The notes: generated from the letters alone by a model not told the origin. Counted from the stretch's first letter, positions 50,676 through 62,938 are shown. The stretch: 64,000 nucleotides of DNA from Phallus indusiatus (GCA_027605045.1 JAQFWX010000083.1:89233-153232), one strand, 5' to 3'. Program-made: numbers and translations.

Positions 50676-51684
50676 TAAGTACTTGGTGTAGTCTGCGGAA
50701 TCAAGTTTAGCTCTATTTATCTACACTTATTTTCACAGAAAAATTTTCCATAATTGTATGGGCAAGGTCATGTTGGTATTTTCTTACGACGATGGTGTAG
50801 TCATAACCCCAACTGTGGGAGATGTGCAAGACTCCCGCGAGCGTATTTGGTCACATGGCTTGACAAAGACCCATATTTGTCAATAAAATTCTCAGTGCAG
50901 GTTCGAGAACTTGACGAAAGCAAGCGACAGTCGTGAGATGTGAAGGCGAACAGAAGTGATAAGGGATTGATAGTTTTGTCGACAAAAGGTGGAATAGTTG
51001 GATCACCAGTAGGAAATTTACGTCAAAGGTTGATGCTTCACGAAGATCGTTGCGTCATGATACATTTGCAGGTGCGCATTAAGTGAGAGCAGCATTTGAC
51101 GGGATTCTGATTCCTGAGGCTTGACGTTCAATTCCGATCACGTATTCAGGGAATAAACCTGGGTAATAAATCAACAGTCTATCATCGTGATCAAATTTCT
51201 GCAGCGGGTCAACCGGAATTTGGGCCTTGTCTTCAAATCACTCCCAGAGGAAGGTTATTAATAGTCAAATATGACACGTGCTATTATTGAAGAAGACGGT
51301 TCGATTTGAGGTCCAGTCGTTGTGCATTCGTTCAGTTCCTGTCATTTACACACTGAAAGAACTGTATATATATAAGTGTTTACGTAGATCAGTACACTAA
51401 GTCCAGCGACGAGGGTAAGAAGCAGGGCTGCAGGAGACGCACCAAAATTCCAGACAGGCGTATCATATATCAACAAGGCATCCAATATAACAACCTGAAG
51501 AACAAATTCACAATGTATAGCAATTGCAGCCTCGACACAGCGAGATATATGACTTTTACCTCAGCGAGCTGCGGGCACTGCAGTGAAGCCTCGTGAGGAA
51601 GAACCCCAGAACCTACGCGTTACCTCATGCTGTCACGCGCGTCTAACTTGTGGCGATAACTTGCCGACTTCCTTGTTGAAGATC
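50676..51684. promoter_or_regulatory. Divergent intergenic region, esterase/DUF7918 gene
   Basis: About 1 kb between divergent genes. A TATATATATAAG lies near 51366. No gene is supported. Confidence 0.4.
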
Positions 51685-52998
51685 ATGTCGCGTTCTGCTC
51701 AATCCTCTTCCGATGAGATTGGTTTAACAATACCTGGTTACAAGTTCTGGATCGAAATAGATGGCAAGAAAGCTAAACAGTATCAGATAGAACATGATGA
51801 TGACGTTATGTCGTGTTATATTGCTTCGGAGGTGGACAAAGTGAGTAACCGCGATTCTGTGAACACGAGAAAAAATGTTGACCTAATTTTCGTCGTGTTC
51901 TCTACTAACAAACCAGGAATTTTCTATTGTTGTACAAAAGGATCAATTTGAGGCCATGGATATCCATTATTATCTTCACGACGATTGCATCAAAAGGCTT
52001 TTCCTCGCACCTGAGCGACATGGTAGCCAAAAATTGTCTCATACGCACACCGGAAGTGGGAAACAGAAACTTGTCTTTTCAAATATCAATTATGCTGGTA
52101 ATGTGTTTTACAACTACTAGTCGGTCTAAACCCTAAGACATCGCTTTTCCCCCCTTCATGCTGACAGACGACGAACAAATGAGTCTTTCTTCCGTCCCTG
52201 AAAATCTCGGAATGATAAGACTTATGTTGTATCCTGTTCTCAAATTCAAAAGAAGAGGAAGGCGCGAGCCTAACATTTTTGATTTCAAAGACGTATCCAC
52301 TATGTCCGAAAAACAAAATCAGTGGGCTTTCACAGTATATCGTAAGCCCATTCTACTGTTTCAAACGTATATTACAAGTTCATTCTTTGATACACAAGAT
52401 TGCAGCCACCAGAAATTAAGAACGAGCGACCGCGTTATCACCAACACTACAAGACTTATCGCGTGAACCCAGCAAAACCATGGTACACTATCAAATTTAT
52501 TTATAGACCTCTAGGTTTTTACATTATTTTATGATTGTTGAAATTGATTTAGTTATATGACGACCCTAATTTATGTAGCCATTCTTCAAGCGCAAGCTAT
52601 AGCTCCCGAGGCTGGTCGTGAAAACGTTTCAAACGATCCACAGGATGACCAGAACTTGGAAAAACCCCTTTTCCCGAAAGTTGAGCCCACCGAGGGAAAA
52701 CCTTCAAAACAACCTTGTAAGGCGAGTATTTAATTTATAATAATTTATTTGCGAATTTTCTTACAAGGTCATTCCTTAGAAGACTCATAAGATGGAAGCG
52801 TCGCAAATAATGAAAACGATTGAAACCATTATCATTGAGGACTCAAATTCTGAAGATGACGGGCGATCTGAGGTGAAGGTTGAAAAAATTACAGGGTCAA
52901 AAAGGCCGAGAACCTCTCTTAAAAAGTCTGTTCACTCAAAACGACTCAAAACGGATTTGAAATCGGACCCAGATATTATCATTCTCGATTCTGACTGA
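51685..52998 (+). CDS. DUF7918 domain protein
   Basis: A basidiomycete-specific family of unknown function. ATG 51685 opens MSRSAQSSSDEIGLTIPGYK, then FWIEIDGKKAKQYQIEHDDD and CYIASEVDK, the family's usual start (a small beta-rich domain with W-I-x-x-D-G and C-[WY]-I-x-S-E blocks). After an intron come FSIVVQKDQFEAMDIHYYLH and a conserved NLGMIRLMLYPV. The C-terminal exon is highly charged with SKRPRTSLKK and KRLKTD, likely a nuclear signal, and ends DPDIIILDSD, an acidic, SUMO-interaction-like tail (inference). About five introns. Stop at 52996-52998. Confidence 0.7.
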
Positions 52999-53565
52999 CT
53001 GGCTTACTTCAAAATCAGCTGTACTTGCATCACTTTCGATTTAATTTATATTATTTTCAAGGATTTTTACAAGGCTATGTATTTGTGTCGGTCAATGACC
53101 CGAAACCTTGGGCGGTATCGACAAGTGATATCTTACAGGATGAGATGACTTAGGATTGTTACTAGTAATTAATTTGTAGCTCAAAGGAAGTTTATTCAAA
53201 GTTTTCGCTAGTCAGAGTTTCGTCATTCAAAAACTACTGCATATCTTGGCCCAATCCGTCACACGCATCACATGTCACATGTCACATGCCTCTAGACGCC
53301 TCCTCACCGAATCTGTATCTCGCCCAGGAGTCGCCCTTTCCCACTTTATTATGCGAAATTTTCTGTTAGCAAATAAACATTCTTCTTGGTTCAAATTTCT
53401 CCAACTGACTTCGAGCTAGACTGCCGACGTGGCAGCAAATGGTGTTCACTGGGCAGGCACTAGGCACCATCGATGTGATTTAGATGGCGCCTTCACATAG
53501 CCGACTAATTAACGCCTTTGTTGCGAAATCTTCTTGACCTCCACGCAGTTTCACAAAGAACCAAA
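52999..53565. other. Intergenic region upstream of the F-box gene
   Basis: Contains three near-repeats of CACATGTCA at about 53270-53290. No gene visible. Confidence 0.4.
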
Positions 53566-55242
53566 ATGGCCCTCAGCAAGATGGCTGCCTTTGAACGATT
53601 TCCTCATGAAGTTTTCAAAGAGGTCATGTTCCATAGCTATGTCTATACACCAGAATTGCCAGGGGAAGCCAACTTCCCTATAGAAGTTCTATCGCCTCCC
53701 GTACCCGCTTCGCAGGTCTGCCGTTCGTGGAGATATGCTCTTTTATCGGATCCCACGATGTGGACGTGTATCGTGTTTCCCAAGATGAACTCCGAGTGGA
53801 TAATGGAGCTGCTTCGTCGGTCGGGGCCTTCCTTGTTAAACGTGTTCCTCTCCATCGCGCAAAACATGACAGCCGAGACGATTCGGAGTTATGATGAGAC
53901 ATCGAGCCTGTTGTCAGCCCTCTTCCAGCAGATTCACCGATTCAAAATATTGCGCATGCAAGTTGTCGTTTGCACACGGGGTCCTATCCCTCCCCCTTCG
54001 GACTCTATAGAAGAATTGGCCGAGCTGGCCCTCTCAAAACTTCAACAACCCGCGCCGAACCTAGAAACACTTTCTTTCTGTTACATTTATCCCGACGACG
54101 AGCTGGGCCTCACATCCGACTACACAGTTATCAGGAAACTATTTTTAGGAGACGCACCGAGGCTTACCCGATTGCATCATTCACTTACCCGCCGCTTAGA
54201 AGAATTAAACTCTCCTGTGTTCCATAATCTTACGGAGTTGCGTCTCGCACTGAATTTCGACTTAAACTTTAGTCGGTTTCTTGATCTCCTGGAATTATCT
54301 CCCCGCCTCAAACACCTTCTTGTCTATGTTGAATGGGAGCATACGATATTGGCATATCTCGAACGCCCTTCTGACCGTAAAGTCCATTTGCCGCTTCTGG
54401 AGAAGCTCGTACTCCAGGTGAACTTCCGAGCCGAATTGACAGACTTGATTTTGGCACATGTGACTCTACCTCCAAGTACCCAATGGCGGGTCGTTTCCCC
54501 TTACGAGAGTGACATTGAGCTTTCGTCATCCGTATCCCAAATTTTATCTCGAGCACACTTCACATCTCTTCATATCCGAGCTTTTCCCTCCTCCGTATGG
54601 TTGACTTTCCAAGAAAAATTGGATGGAAATCGCACCAATTGTTTCGTTCTCTATATTTGGCACGAAAACCTACTAGATTTGGTGAACGCTTGGAATTCGG
54701 TCGTGCACGCCTTCAAAATCGCCTCGAGTATCACCCACATGGAAATCGAGTTCGGATCTTCGGGCTGCTTCTACTTCGAAATCTTTCCAATACTTTTCAC
54801 TCCAATGTTGAATCTGAGGTCTTTAATAGTCAGACCAGATACCGGCCGTCTTAATGATAGTGGCCCAGACGAGATACGCTTTTTATGCCTAACCGCGTTG
54901 TTGCCGAATTATCAGGATATATTAACTAAAGCTTTCGAAAAAAAGGGGTTTGCAAGGAATATCCCAGATCCGAGACAATGGCCGGAGCATCATAACCAGC
55001 CTGGAATGTCCACTGGTACGGACGTGTGGATTTGTCCTCTGCTACGTGAAGTAACCATACAACTCCGTGATCCATTCGAAATGGAAAATGCAGAGCTCCT
55101 CTGTGCGTTTTCTCTTATGCGCCGAGCAGCGGGTACTTCTCCCCAGATACTTGTTTGTTGTCCGCAGACAAAACAAGGTGTTGAGGAGAGGCTAACAGCT
55201 AACTCTATCAAAATTTCCCTGTCTCCGCTAACTTCTGTGTAA
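53566..55242 (+). CDS. F-box protein
   Basis: Single-exon gene of about 558 residues, unusual here where nearly every gene is split. Near the N-terminus FERFPHEVFKEVMFHSY, then PVPASQVCRSWRYALLSDPTMWTCI fit an F-box (Leu/Pro-rich helix and the VCRxWR..A..P.LW pattern). The rest alternates hydrophobic segments (LPLLEKLVLQVNF, FTPMLNLRSLIV) as in leucine-rich-repeat-like F-box proteins of Agaricomycetes, a hugely expanded family. It is expected to bridge Skp1 to an unknown substrate for ubiquitination. Start chosen at ATG 53566; 53581 (MAAFERFP) is also possible. Confidence 0.8.
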   Translation: MALSKMAAFERFPHEVFKEVMFHSYVYTPELPGEANFPIEVLSPPVPASQVCRSWRYALLSDPTMWTCIVFPKMNSEWIMELLRRSGPSLLNVFLSIAQNMTAETIRSYDETSSLLSALFQQIHRFKILRMQVVVCTRGPIPPPSDSIEELAELALSKLQQPAPNLETLSFCYIYPDDELGLTSDYTVIRKLFLGDAPRLTRLHHSLTRRLEELNSPVFHNLTELRLALNFDLNFSRFLDLLELSPRLKHLLVYVEWEHTILAYLERPSDRKVHLPLLEKLVLQVNFRAELTDLILAHVTLPPSTQWRVVSPYESDIELSSSVSQILSRAHFTSLHIRAFPSSVWLTFQEKLDGNRTNCFVLYIWHENLLDLVNAWNSVVHAFKIASSITHMEIEFGSSGCFYFEIFPILFTPMLNLRSLIVRPDTGRLNDSGPDEIRFLCLTALLPNYQDILTKAFEKKGFARNIPDPRQWPEHHNQPGMSTGTDVWICPLLREVTIQLRDPFEMENAELLCAFSLMRRAAGTSPQILVCCPQTKQGVEERLTANSIKISLSPLTSV

Positions 55243-55398
55243 AAACAAGTTATATCAATGCGTCAATGCATCGTTGTTCGATGTTTGTTAAGTAGATTAT
55301 ATATATCCTAGCGGTTTTACTTACACATAAATCATAAATAGTCGTAAATACACAGCTGTCTAGTGAACAAAACAAGTAAAACAAATATAAATCGAAAC

Positions 55399-57099
55399 TT
55401 AGGCTTGTACATTTCCGTCAACTTGACACATTAAAGCAATATTAAGCGTTCTCCCCGCGCGTCCTCGAAATTCGTTGGTCCACCGATCATCTCTTGCTTC
55501 AGACACCCTAATTTTTTTTAAAAAAAGAAATCACATTCAACATTCAAGCATGTCTTCTTTTGGGATGATTACCTTTTTATAGGTTTACCATCACTATCAA
55601 GGGCAGTTAAAGCTTTATCTTGATCTTTCTCAAAATAGGCTAGAGTGGCAGCGAATTCGGCTGCTGTCTCCGGGGTGACCATGCTAAAACTGGCAGCGTC
55701 TATGGGACGACGGGATATACTCGGATCTTGGAATATCTGAGATAGTCGCTCCAAACCTAGTGTGTATGTTTGCTCTTTTGTGCGAGGTACCGGTTTGAAT
55801 GGTTTATGCGGTGCGAGTCGGGAGAGGAATGTTGAATATACGCGGTTGACGACGGTAGCGCATGAAGGTACAAGGGTGAATGCTTCAGGTCCGCCTAAAT
55901 ACATGTTTTTGCATTTTTATAAAAGTATGATTTTTAAAATTTCTTACCTTTAATTACGAGCAGTTGGCCATGCGGCATTTTAGAGACTTCCTCCTCTGCT
56001 TGAGATATTGGAAATATTAGGTATTTTTCTCCCTATGAAGATAATCAGTCCCGCATTTCCATGTGTGACTATCTGTGATTTTACCTGAAGCACTAATATT
56101 GGCGTTTGCAGCCGTTTAAACATTGAATCAGTGAGTGGAACCCGCTAAAAATCGGAGAGATTTCAGAGAACAAGATTGATACATAGTACGAGTTTCATTT
56201 ACATTCATGCACATGAAAGCGTTCTGAATTACTTTTGTCCTTTTAGTAGCGGGAAAATGGGTATGCCAGTAAGCGCAAATTTCGTCAAGTTGATCCCTGG
56301 TAAGTACCTTCAGACAAAAAAAAATGTAAATGGAATGAAATGTGATGAAAATGGATGTGCTGGGATAACGTACGCCAGAGAACATCAAGTAGCCAGTTTC
56401 CACTAGGGATCTTTCTATTGTCTCCAGGTCGTTCGGAAAACATAACGCCTCTATCAGCTCTTTATATGCTTGAGGCGCCCAGTCAAATCTAGTTGAAGAA
56501 TAGAAGTCAGAACGTGCGTGGGAATTGACTCTCAAGAAAGATTAGCCCGAGTGGGGTTGAGACGTACTCCACAGCAGCAGGTAGTTGACAGAGACAAAGA
56601 GATAGAGTCATGTCGGGGTATAGTAACGCAAACCGGTAAGCAGCGTGAATTGATATAGTCTGTATGGCGAATACATGGCATTTTTGAATCCCTAATAAAC
56701 CTAAGGCGACCGCGAGGTCTGAAGCATCGACCCATGAATCTCGGGATGGGAGAATTGACGATTTTGTGAGACCGCACGCCCGCGCGTCGAATCCTATTAG
56801 GTTATAATGATCTGCCAGTCGGTGGTCCTATGTATCACATGAGAAAGAGGACATAAACCTTCGTCAGCTCAGATGAATATAAGAGGGAAAGAAGAGAAAC
56901 GCACTCTGAAATGATACCTCAACCAAGATGAGTCCACGTATAAACCATGTAGGAAGACTATTGTTGGTCTTGAGTGGTCGAAGAGAAGAGGATCGTTTGA
57001 CGGCGCATTGCAAATATAATACAATTCGAGTTCAGGTGAGATGAGAACTGTTGGCATGAGAGGTGTTCCGTGGGAATTATATAACTGGTCTCCCAGCAC
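55399..57099 (-). CDS. Alpha/beta-hydrolase-fold protein lacking the nucleophile serine
   Basis: A multi-exon gene (at least seven introns) starting MLGDQLYNSHGTPLMPTV and ending RTLNIALMCQVDGNVQA, stop 55399-55401. It has the fold's early landmarks: PTIVFLHGLYVDSSWL (HG oxyanion motif), FDARACGLT and DLAVALGLLGIQKCHVFA. But where GxSxG is expected it reads HVFAIQTISIHAAYRFALLYP, so the Ser is replaced by Gln and both Gly are missing. A cap-like region follows, then ILVLQGEKYLIFPIS and VIKGGPEAFTLVP, where the Asp and His of a triad would lie; a clear His is not seen. This suggests a non-catalytic or altered member. An upstream ATG (57335) would overlap the neighbouring small gene, so 57099 is preferred. 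Confidence 0.72.
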
Positions 57100-57273
57100 T
57101 GGAATTGAGCTATCGGGGAGTTTTGTATCTCGATAGAGTCCTGGATTTCGTTTCGTGAAGCGGTGACCAGTGAGACTGAAACACGGATCTGAGAGGGGAG
57201 TGGAGCCTGAAAGAGAGGTTCAAGGTGAGGGGCGTCGTTAAGATGTGGGGAGCGTGTGGAAATCAGGAAACAT

Positions 57274-57778
57274 TTAGCATCGCGAATACAATTGATAGGA
57301 GGCTGTTGTAAGCTTCTCGAGCCGCTGATGGACATAATAGCTCAGTTGACACGCGCCACCCATGGCCGCCCACTATGAATACCAAAAAGCAGAGATATGA
57401 ATATGAAAACAAAAATTTATTATCTTGGATTTGATGATCTTGGTTTGAGGCTTTACCTTAATGGGATCAACTGAGATCTCATATCCGCCGGGATAATCCA
57501 ATCTGCACCAGGAACAAATGAAAATCCCTCTTCCACGTGGCAGGCTTGAGTTCGTCCGATGTACCCCGCACCCTAGAAAGATCTTAGTTTGCACGAGTTT
57601 CGAATACTAGTAGTACTTACTTTTTTTGTTTTCAAACAGAAGCGACAATGGTCTATGTCAACATTAAGCCCGTGGAATCTTCCGTTCGTCAGACGCCGTT
57701 CATTATCCTACGGGGGAAAGTTGAAGGAAGGTCTTAAACAAGGTTGTCAAATCTCACCGTAAATGATGGAGGCGTCAT
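57274..57778 (-). CDS. Small CxxC zinc-binding-like protein, unknown
   Basis: A compact gene reconstructed from splice sites: exon 1 MTPPSFT (ATG 57776-57778), exon 2 DNERRLTNGRFHGLNVDID then HCRFCLKTKK, exon 3 IFLGCGVHRTNSSLPRGRG then ICSWCRLDYPGGYEISVDP, exon 4 WAAMGGACQLSYYVHQRL, stop 57274-57276, about 110 residues. The CxxC, CGVH and CSWC pairs look like two zinc-binding knuckles. An alternative acceptor for exon 3 gives a different frame (GAGYIGRTQACHVEEG), so the model needs transcript proof. I recognise no family. It lies head-to-tail upstream of the hydrolase-fold gene. Confidence 0.5.
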
Positions 57779-58111
57779 TTGAAACAGAACTTGTATATAA
57801 CCCTTGACAGCTGAAGCGATGAGATATTTTATGAATGTGAGAAGCAATGGCAAAACTCCGGCTCACCGATATCGCCATTGCGGATCTATGCTTGATTGGA
57901 ATACATTGGACGTAAAATTTCGCGTCATTATCGTTCTCCTGAGGTCTATTTCGTCCACATATCCGTCCGTTCACAAAAGGTCCAACAGTCCAAGCTCAGA
58001 CTTGGGCATTTAAGAAGGGGACTAACAATTGTAACCTCACGCTAGCTCTTTCCACGCACTCTAAGTGTTCCAGCTACATTCTCACAACGCAACACACATA
58101 CCTCAAGAAAA
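57779..58111. promoter_or_regulatory. Divergent promoter between the CxxC gene and the 58112 gene
   Basis: About 330 bases between divergent start codons. No clear TATA or factor site. Confidence 0.4.
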
Positions 58112-59284
58112 ATGACTTTCAATCCAATTTCTTCGTCAGCCGAAACTCCCTTGCAGTCAGAAGCGGTCTCGCCATCATTGCCAGACGGAGACTTCATCCC
58201 GAAGAGTAACGAGGTAGCCGAATCGCTTGTAAATGACCTAAAGGAGGACGTTCAAAAAGACGAAATAATTAGTGCGGGGGAAGAAGTAGAACAGGAGGAA
58301 ACAGCAGTACGTACTTATTCGATGATTATTTCATTAGGCGACTGAATTTCCCTGATGCATATCACACTAGCTTACCATTTCGGCCGAAATCTCTTTAAAC
58401 AAACCAAAGGAAAACATAGCCCTTACTGTCAATGAAGTTGAGGTAGAAACCTTTGAATCACCTTCAGAGATGATCATTCAAAGACAGGATGTTGAAGCGG
58501 ATCCAACGCCGTCTTCCGGTGCTGATAATTTAGGCGACTCTGTGCGTAACATCGTGTGGTTTTCAATGGTAGCTCGCTGACTCATCATTAGACTAAGCTT
58601 CAGTCAACGGACTGCAACGTAGATGAAAGCAAGTCTGACACTTTGGATGATTGTGATGACAAGGATGCCTGGGGTGAATTTAGCTCCCCAGTGTCTACCA
58701 ATCGGGAATATGAATATGACGCTAGTACCGAGTGGAACGCGGAAACTATTGATTCAAAGTCAACAGTGCGTATTTTAGCTTAATTACAGACCCTTTGACT
58801 TACCGATACTGCTGTTATATAGACCATCGTGGTGAAGATGGCATCGGTACTTGGTGATTCTTCAGAGTCACCCACTGGCACCAGCGTGAATATCGACTTG
58901 AGTGGGAGTGATTCTCATAATATCGTCGACATCGCTGTGCAATCGTCTGCTGAGACATCCCAGATTAACGTGTCTCTGACACCAGATTGCATAAATATAG
59001 CGGAGAATTCGAATCGCCCTCAAACTGCCGGTGCTACGCTAGTTCTTCAGCCCTTGTCTAACACACCAAAAAGGAAGTATCAAGAAGATGACATGGACAA
59101 ACAACCTCTGTCTCCAAAGCGTCAATGTCAATTTGAAAAGGATGAAAACTCAAGAGCACCTGGATTAAGATCGGCAATTGGTAGACATTTTTCTCGTGCA
59201 GCTAGGTCTGCTGGACCACGATCAGCGGTGGGCATCGCTATCAACGTTACCTCCCAGGTTATAAGAGGCAATCGATTACATTGA
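58112..59284 (+). CDS. Acidic, disordered protein of unknown function
   Basis: Four exons (MTFNPISSSAETPLQSEAV ... to IRGNRLH), introns at about 58307-58400, 58541-58592 and 58765-58822, all phase 0. The first three exons are Glu/Asp/Ser-rich and lack a fold signature; the third has DKDAWGEFSSPV, a WxxF-type motif in an acidic setting like adaptor-binding peptides (speculative). The last exon carries basic patches (PKRKYQEDD, SPKRQCQFEK) that could be nuclear signals and ends in an Arg/Ala-rich segment (IGRHFSRAARSAGPRSA). No family recognised. Confidence 0.6.
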
Positions 59285-59690
59285 AGCCTGACACAGTTCG
59301 GTAATTCCACGGGAACCCATCGTTAATTGTCATAGAGTGCATGACTAGGTATCGATGATTTCGACGATGAGTCCTGATGCGGGGGGTACCTGAAAGAGAG
59401 TTGCATAATTGTGTTGTTTTTAGGACTAAGCAGAATATGAGATCAATATATATATATATATGGTTTTTTTCTTTTTTCTATAAGACTGACTGAGCGAAAA
59501 ATCTTGGTAAAGGTGTCACTGAGCATTGAATAATTTGGCGACGAACGACGAACAACACGAAGACCGCTAAGTGTTAAAAATAGAGGTTTTCAAATATGTG
59601 ACATACTGTGATGCGTGACGTTCTCAAAGGCGTGACGCGTCCAGGTTCGTCAACAGTCAAAATTACATTCCTTTGATTTCTGTTGTGAAA
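59285..59690. other. Intergenic region
   Basis: Holds an (AT)n tract near 59443-59462 and no gene. It presumably includes the 3' end of the preceding gene and the UCH37 promoter. Confidence 0.4.
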
Positions 59691-61047
59691 ATGAGCGGCG
59701 ACGACGATTCTTCGGGTTGGCAGCTAACAGGTTTGATCATTTCATCATTTCCGAAGTATAAACTCATCACTGCGCACTTAGAGTCGGATCCAGGTGTCTT
59801 CACGTACGTACTGAATGCGAGGCTTTCCATATGCAGTGAAAGAAAAAAAACACGTTATGTAGCGAGCTTTTGCGCAAATTGGGTGTTCCATTACAAGTAG
59901 ATGATTTATACTCATTGGATTCCGAAACACTCGCGACGATGCAGCCGGTTTACGCCCTGATATTCTTGTTCAAGTGGGTAGCTAACACGGACGAAAAAGG
60001 CGGTGCTCAAGGAACATTTGACGAAGAATTCCCAGGCTTTTTCGCTCATCAAGTACGTTCTGATGCAGAGAGCATTTGATTCCTGACCAACGCAGCCCTT
60101 TTAGGTCGTCAATAACGCTTGCGCAACCCTCGCTGTATTAAACGGACTTTGCAATATACCCAGTATACCAATGGGCAAGGAATTAACAGATTTAATTGCT
60201 TTCACAGCTGGGATGGATCCTCAGGTATTTCTGCAAATATTCTCATATTTGGATTATGATTCTCATTTCATTAGACAACGGGCTTAACAATAACATCTTC
60301 TGATTTCTTACGAGAAGCACATAATTCACTTTCGCCCCCATCTGCTGTATCCCTAGATGGACTAGGCTTACCGAAAACTGCAGAAGATGCATACCACTTT
60401 GTTGTCTATCTTCCATTGGCTGGCAGATTATATGAGTTAGATGGCTTAAAACCATCAGCTGTCAACCATGGTTCATTTTCCGAAGTTGGAGAAGGGTGGT
60501 TGGCTAAAGCTCGGTACGATCTTTCCTTTTTGTTTCATGACGTTCAGTATGATTGACGACATATCAGGGATGTCATTAATAGTCGAATAGCGACTTATCC
60601 AGCAGGCTCGGTCTGTTTGTTTTTCAAAATGCATTTCTATACATTCACATGCCATATATAAATATCTAGATTCACTTCAATCTCCAAGCTCTTCACGCGG
60701 ATCCGATACCCGCTCTTCAGGCAGAGTTGGCAACTCATCACGCTAATGGTGCTACGTACCTTGAAGCCCAAGTCTCAGAAAAAATTGCAATAGAGAACGA
60801 AAAGAGAACTCGTTGGGCGGTGATTGATTTTCTCTTTCTGATTTAAATTTATAACTAATTCCGGCATTTTCCCTTCAAGTTTGAGAATAGTCTACGACGG
60901 CACAACCATGTTGGTTTTATCCATTCCCTGCTACTTGGATTGGCCCAAGCGGGTCAGTTGGATGCGGCAACTGCAACTGCAAAACAAAAGATGACTGAGC
61001 GGCTAGAAAAGATCAAAGAGGGTAAAATGGATGAAGATTCATGGTAG
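59691..61047 (+). CDS. UCHL5: Ubiquitin C-terminal hydrolase, UCH37/UCHL5 type
   Basis: A cysteine deubiquitinase (peptidase C12) that in other eukaryotes binds the proteasome and trims ubiquitin; S. pombe Uch2 is the yeast relative. ATG 59691 opens MSGDDDSSGWQLT. Exons give ESDPGVFT, ELLRKLGVPLQVDDLYSLD, FPGFFAHQVVNNACATLAVL (oxyanion Gln of HQV and catalytic Cys of NACAT), AYHFVVYLPLAGRLYELDGLKPS (catalytic His and Asp) and a long helical C-terminus (RHNHVGFIHSLLLGLAQAG, then ERLEKIKEGKMDEDSW) like the KEKE-type tail region that binds the proteasome. Stop 61045-61047. At least six introns. All catalytic residues are present. Confidence 0.93.
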
Positions 61048-61244
61048 TGATGTTTCATCGGTGCAATGTAGTACTTGATTGATATAAATATTACTATATC
61101 ATTGGTTGATGTTTGTTCAAATTTGTAGTACTACAAGGTCTTCATAATTGAATCTATCCAACAGACACGCGCACTATAATAATTTTAAGGATGAAATTAC
61201 GACCATCATTCAAATTGGAAATGATAATGATACAGCGCGATCTT

Positions 61245-62938
61245 TCAGAACCTTAGATCTGAGACGATGTACGTTTCTTCAAGGACGCCAAAGTGGGAGC
61301 TATCAGCGGACCCAGTGCGAAGATGGATCGGATTTGGATTTATGCTCGGCGAAAACCACACGCCTTTGACATATAGTCCTGAGTAGTACTCGGCCGCGAT
61401 TTTGTTTTCGTTGGACTCAGCATCAAGGTTGTCGTTCAGAGTCAGAATCATTCTATGAACAATGACTGGAATCATGGACCATAAGAGACTGTGTAATGAA
61501 TTATCGGTTGTTATTCGGGAAAACAAGTACTGAACACTGAACTCACAAAGGAAACAGAAGCCTGTTTTCTTGCTGGGAACCATGCATCGCACGATGCGAC
61601 GATCAGTTCGAGTTCGTTTGACGGGTCTTGGGGGTTGAAACTTACCGAGAGTGCACCAGACAGTGCTAAAACATTCGCTACCCGCAAAACTAGACGTAAT
61701 ATGTTTCCTCAGATCGTCATCACAGTTTTAAAATCCGAGGCGTACCTGTTATTCCCTGAACGATAGATAGACACAGCGTAAGCCATGTGAGCTCAATAGC
61801 ATTAAAGAACGTTTCCTTACCATAAAGTACAGTACACCATCTAAATAGAGTTGTTTGATGATGTATGTTTGCAGATGCCGGGGTCGATGCAGTGCATTAC
61901 AGCATAGCAGAATAAAGTTCATCAGCTCCAGAACCAACTGCTGCCTTGTAAGAATTTCACAAAATTACTTTTGCTGCTGTAACACGCACAGGAAAGCCAA
62001 ATCCTATTGTTATAAGTTCAGATATCCGTTGCGGCACGCACGTTTTCAAAATTGGATCATACACGATGTAACCTTTGTTGAGCACTCAGGAAACACATAG
62101 ATAAATTCATCGCCGAGCTCATTTACTTACGAGATGATTGAACGACCCCTGACATGCTCAGTTATGATATCTCAACATGTGGTTTTGTGGTTTTGACACT
62201 TACCAATTACAGATAGAATAAAGCAAAAGGCATAGGTTACTATGACGCTGAAGCATACCAGTTTCAGCACCTTTTTGTTCAAACCCCACAGTATGTATAT
62301 TCGTTGAGCCACGAAAACTTTTATAAGATGAGTGAAGAAAACATTGAATTGAATTGATAGGATGCTTACTATTCACAATAGCCAGTGAGGAGATGGGTAA
62401 TATTGGAGTGACCGCAAGCCATCTTTTACAACTTTTTTTGGATACGATGAATTGAACGAGACGAATGGTAGTAGAATAACTCACAACTAGATAATGCAAT
62501 TTTAGTATGTCACATGAATTTCAGTAGAAGATTCACGTCACCTCAGGTTGTGGAGAGAAGTTTCCCGGAAGTAGACCCAGTGCTTCATGATGATAAGCTT
62601 TAGAAATCATATGAAAGATGGACGATGATACCCAGACCGCTTATGATGTTATATATAGGAACGCTATAATGGTTGTAAAGGAATAACCACTTGAACCAAG
62701 AAGAATCAGCCTCCCAAATACATTTAATCTGTTCACATATCAGCGTCACGCGAATCATAATGAGGGAAGATTTAACCTCTCGACCCAACAACAGCAGATG
62801 ATCATAGATCAAAATGGTCAAACTGGCTGCTAAATAAAAGATTTCAGAGAACTTCAGGAATCCGGTCACAAATGTATGCTTACCGGTCAAATACTTTGTT
62901 GCGAGAAAGGATTCGAGAAATAGAGTAGCTGATTGCAT
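61245..62938 (-). CDS. DUF6533 multi-pass membrane protein
   Basis: A basidiomycete membrane-protein family of unknown function. Exon 1 reads MQSATLFLESFLATKYLTG; introns remove 62883-62830 and 62778-62731, giving AASLTILIYDHLLLLGRE|IKCIWEADSSWFKWLFLYNHYSVP, the DUF6533 signature (YDxLL.L..E...W.......LF..NRY). Later exons are hydrophobic (LMNFILLCCNALHRP, LDGVLYFM), including the family's DG.LYF block, and end LWSMIPVIVHRMILTLND, then a polar tail ending VSDLRF at 61245. At least six introns; exact joins in the middle are uncertain. Convergent with UCH37, with about 200 bases between stops. Confidence 0.75.

Noticed and set aside
57100..57335. An N-terminal extension of the hydrolase-fold gene from ATG 57335
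   Set aside because: It would overlap the last exon of the upstream CxxC gene on the same strand, and the added residues lack a domain or signal peptide.
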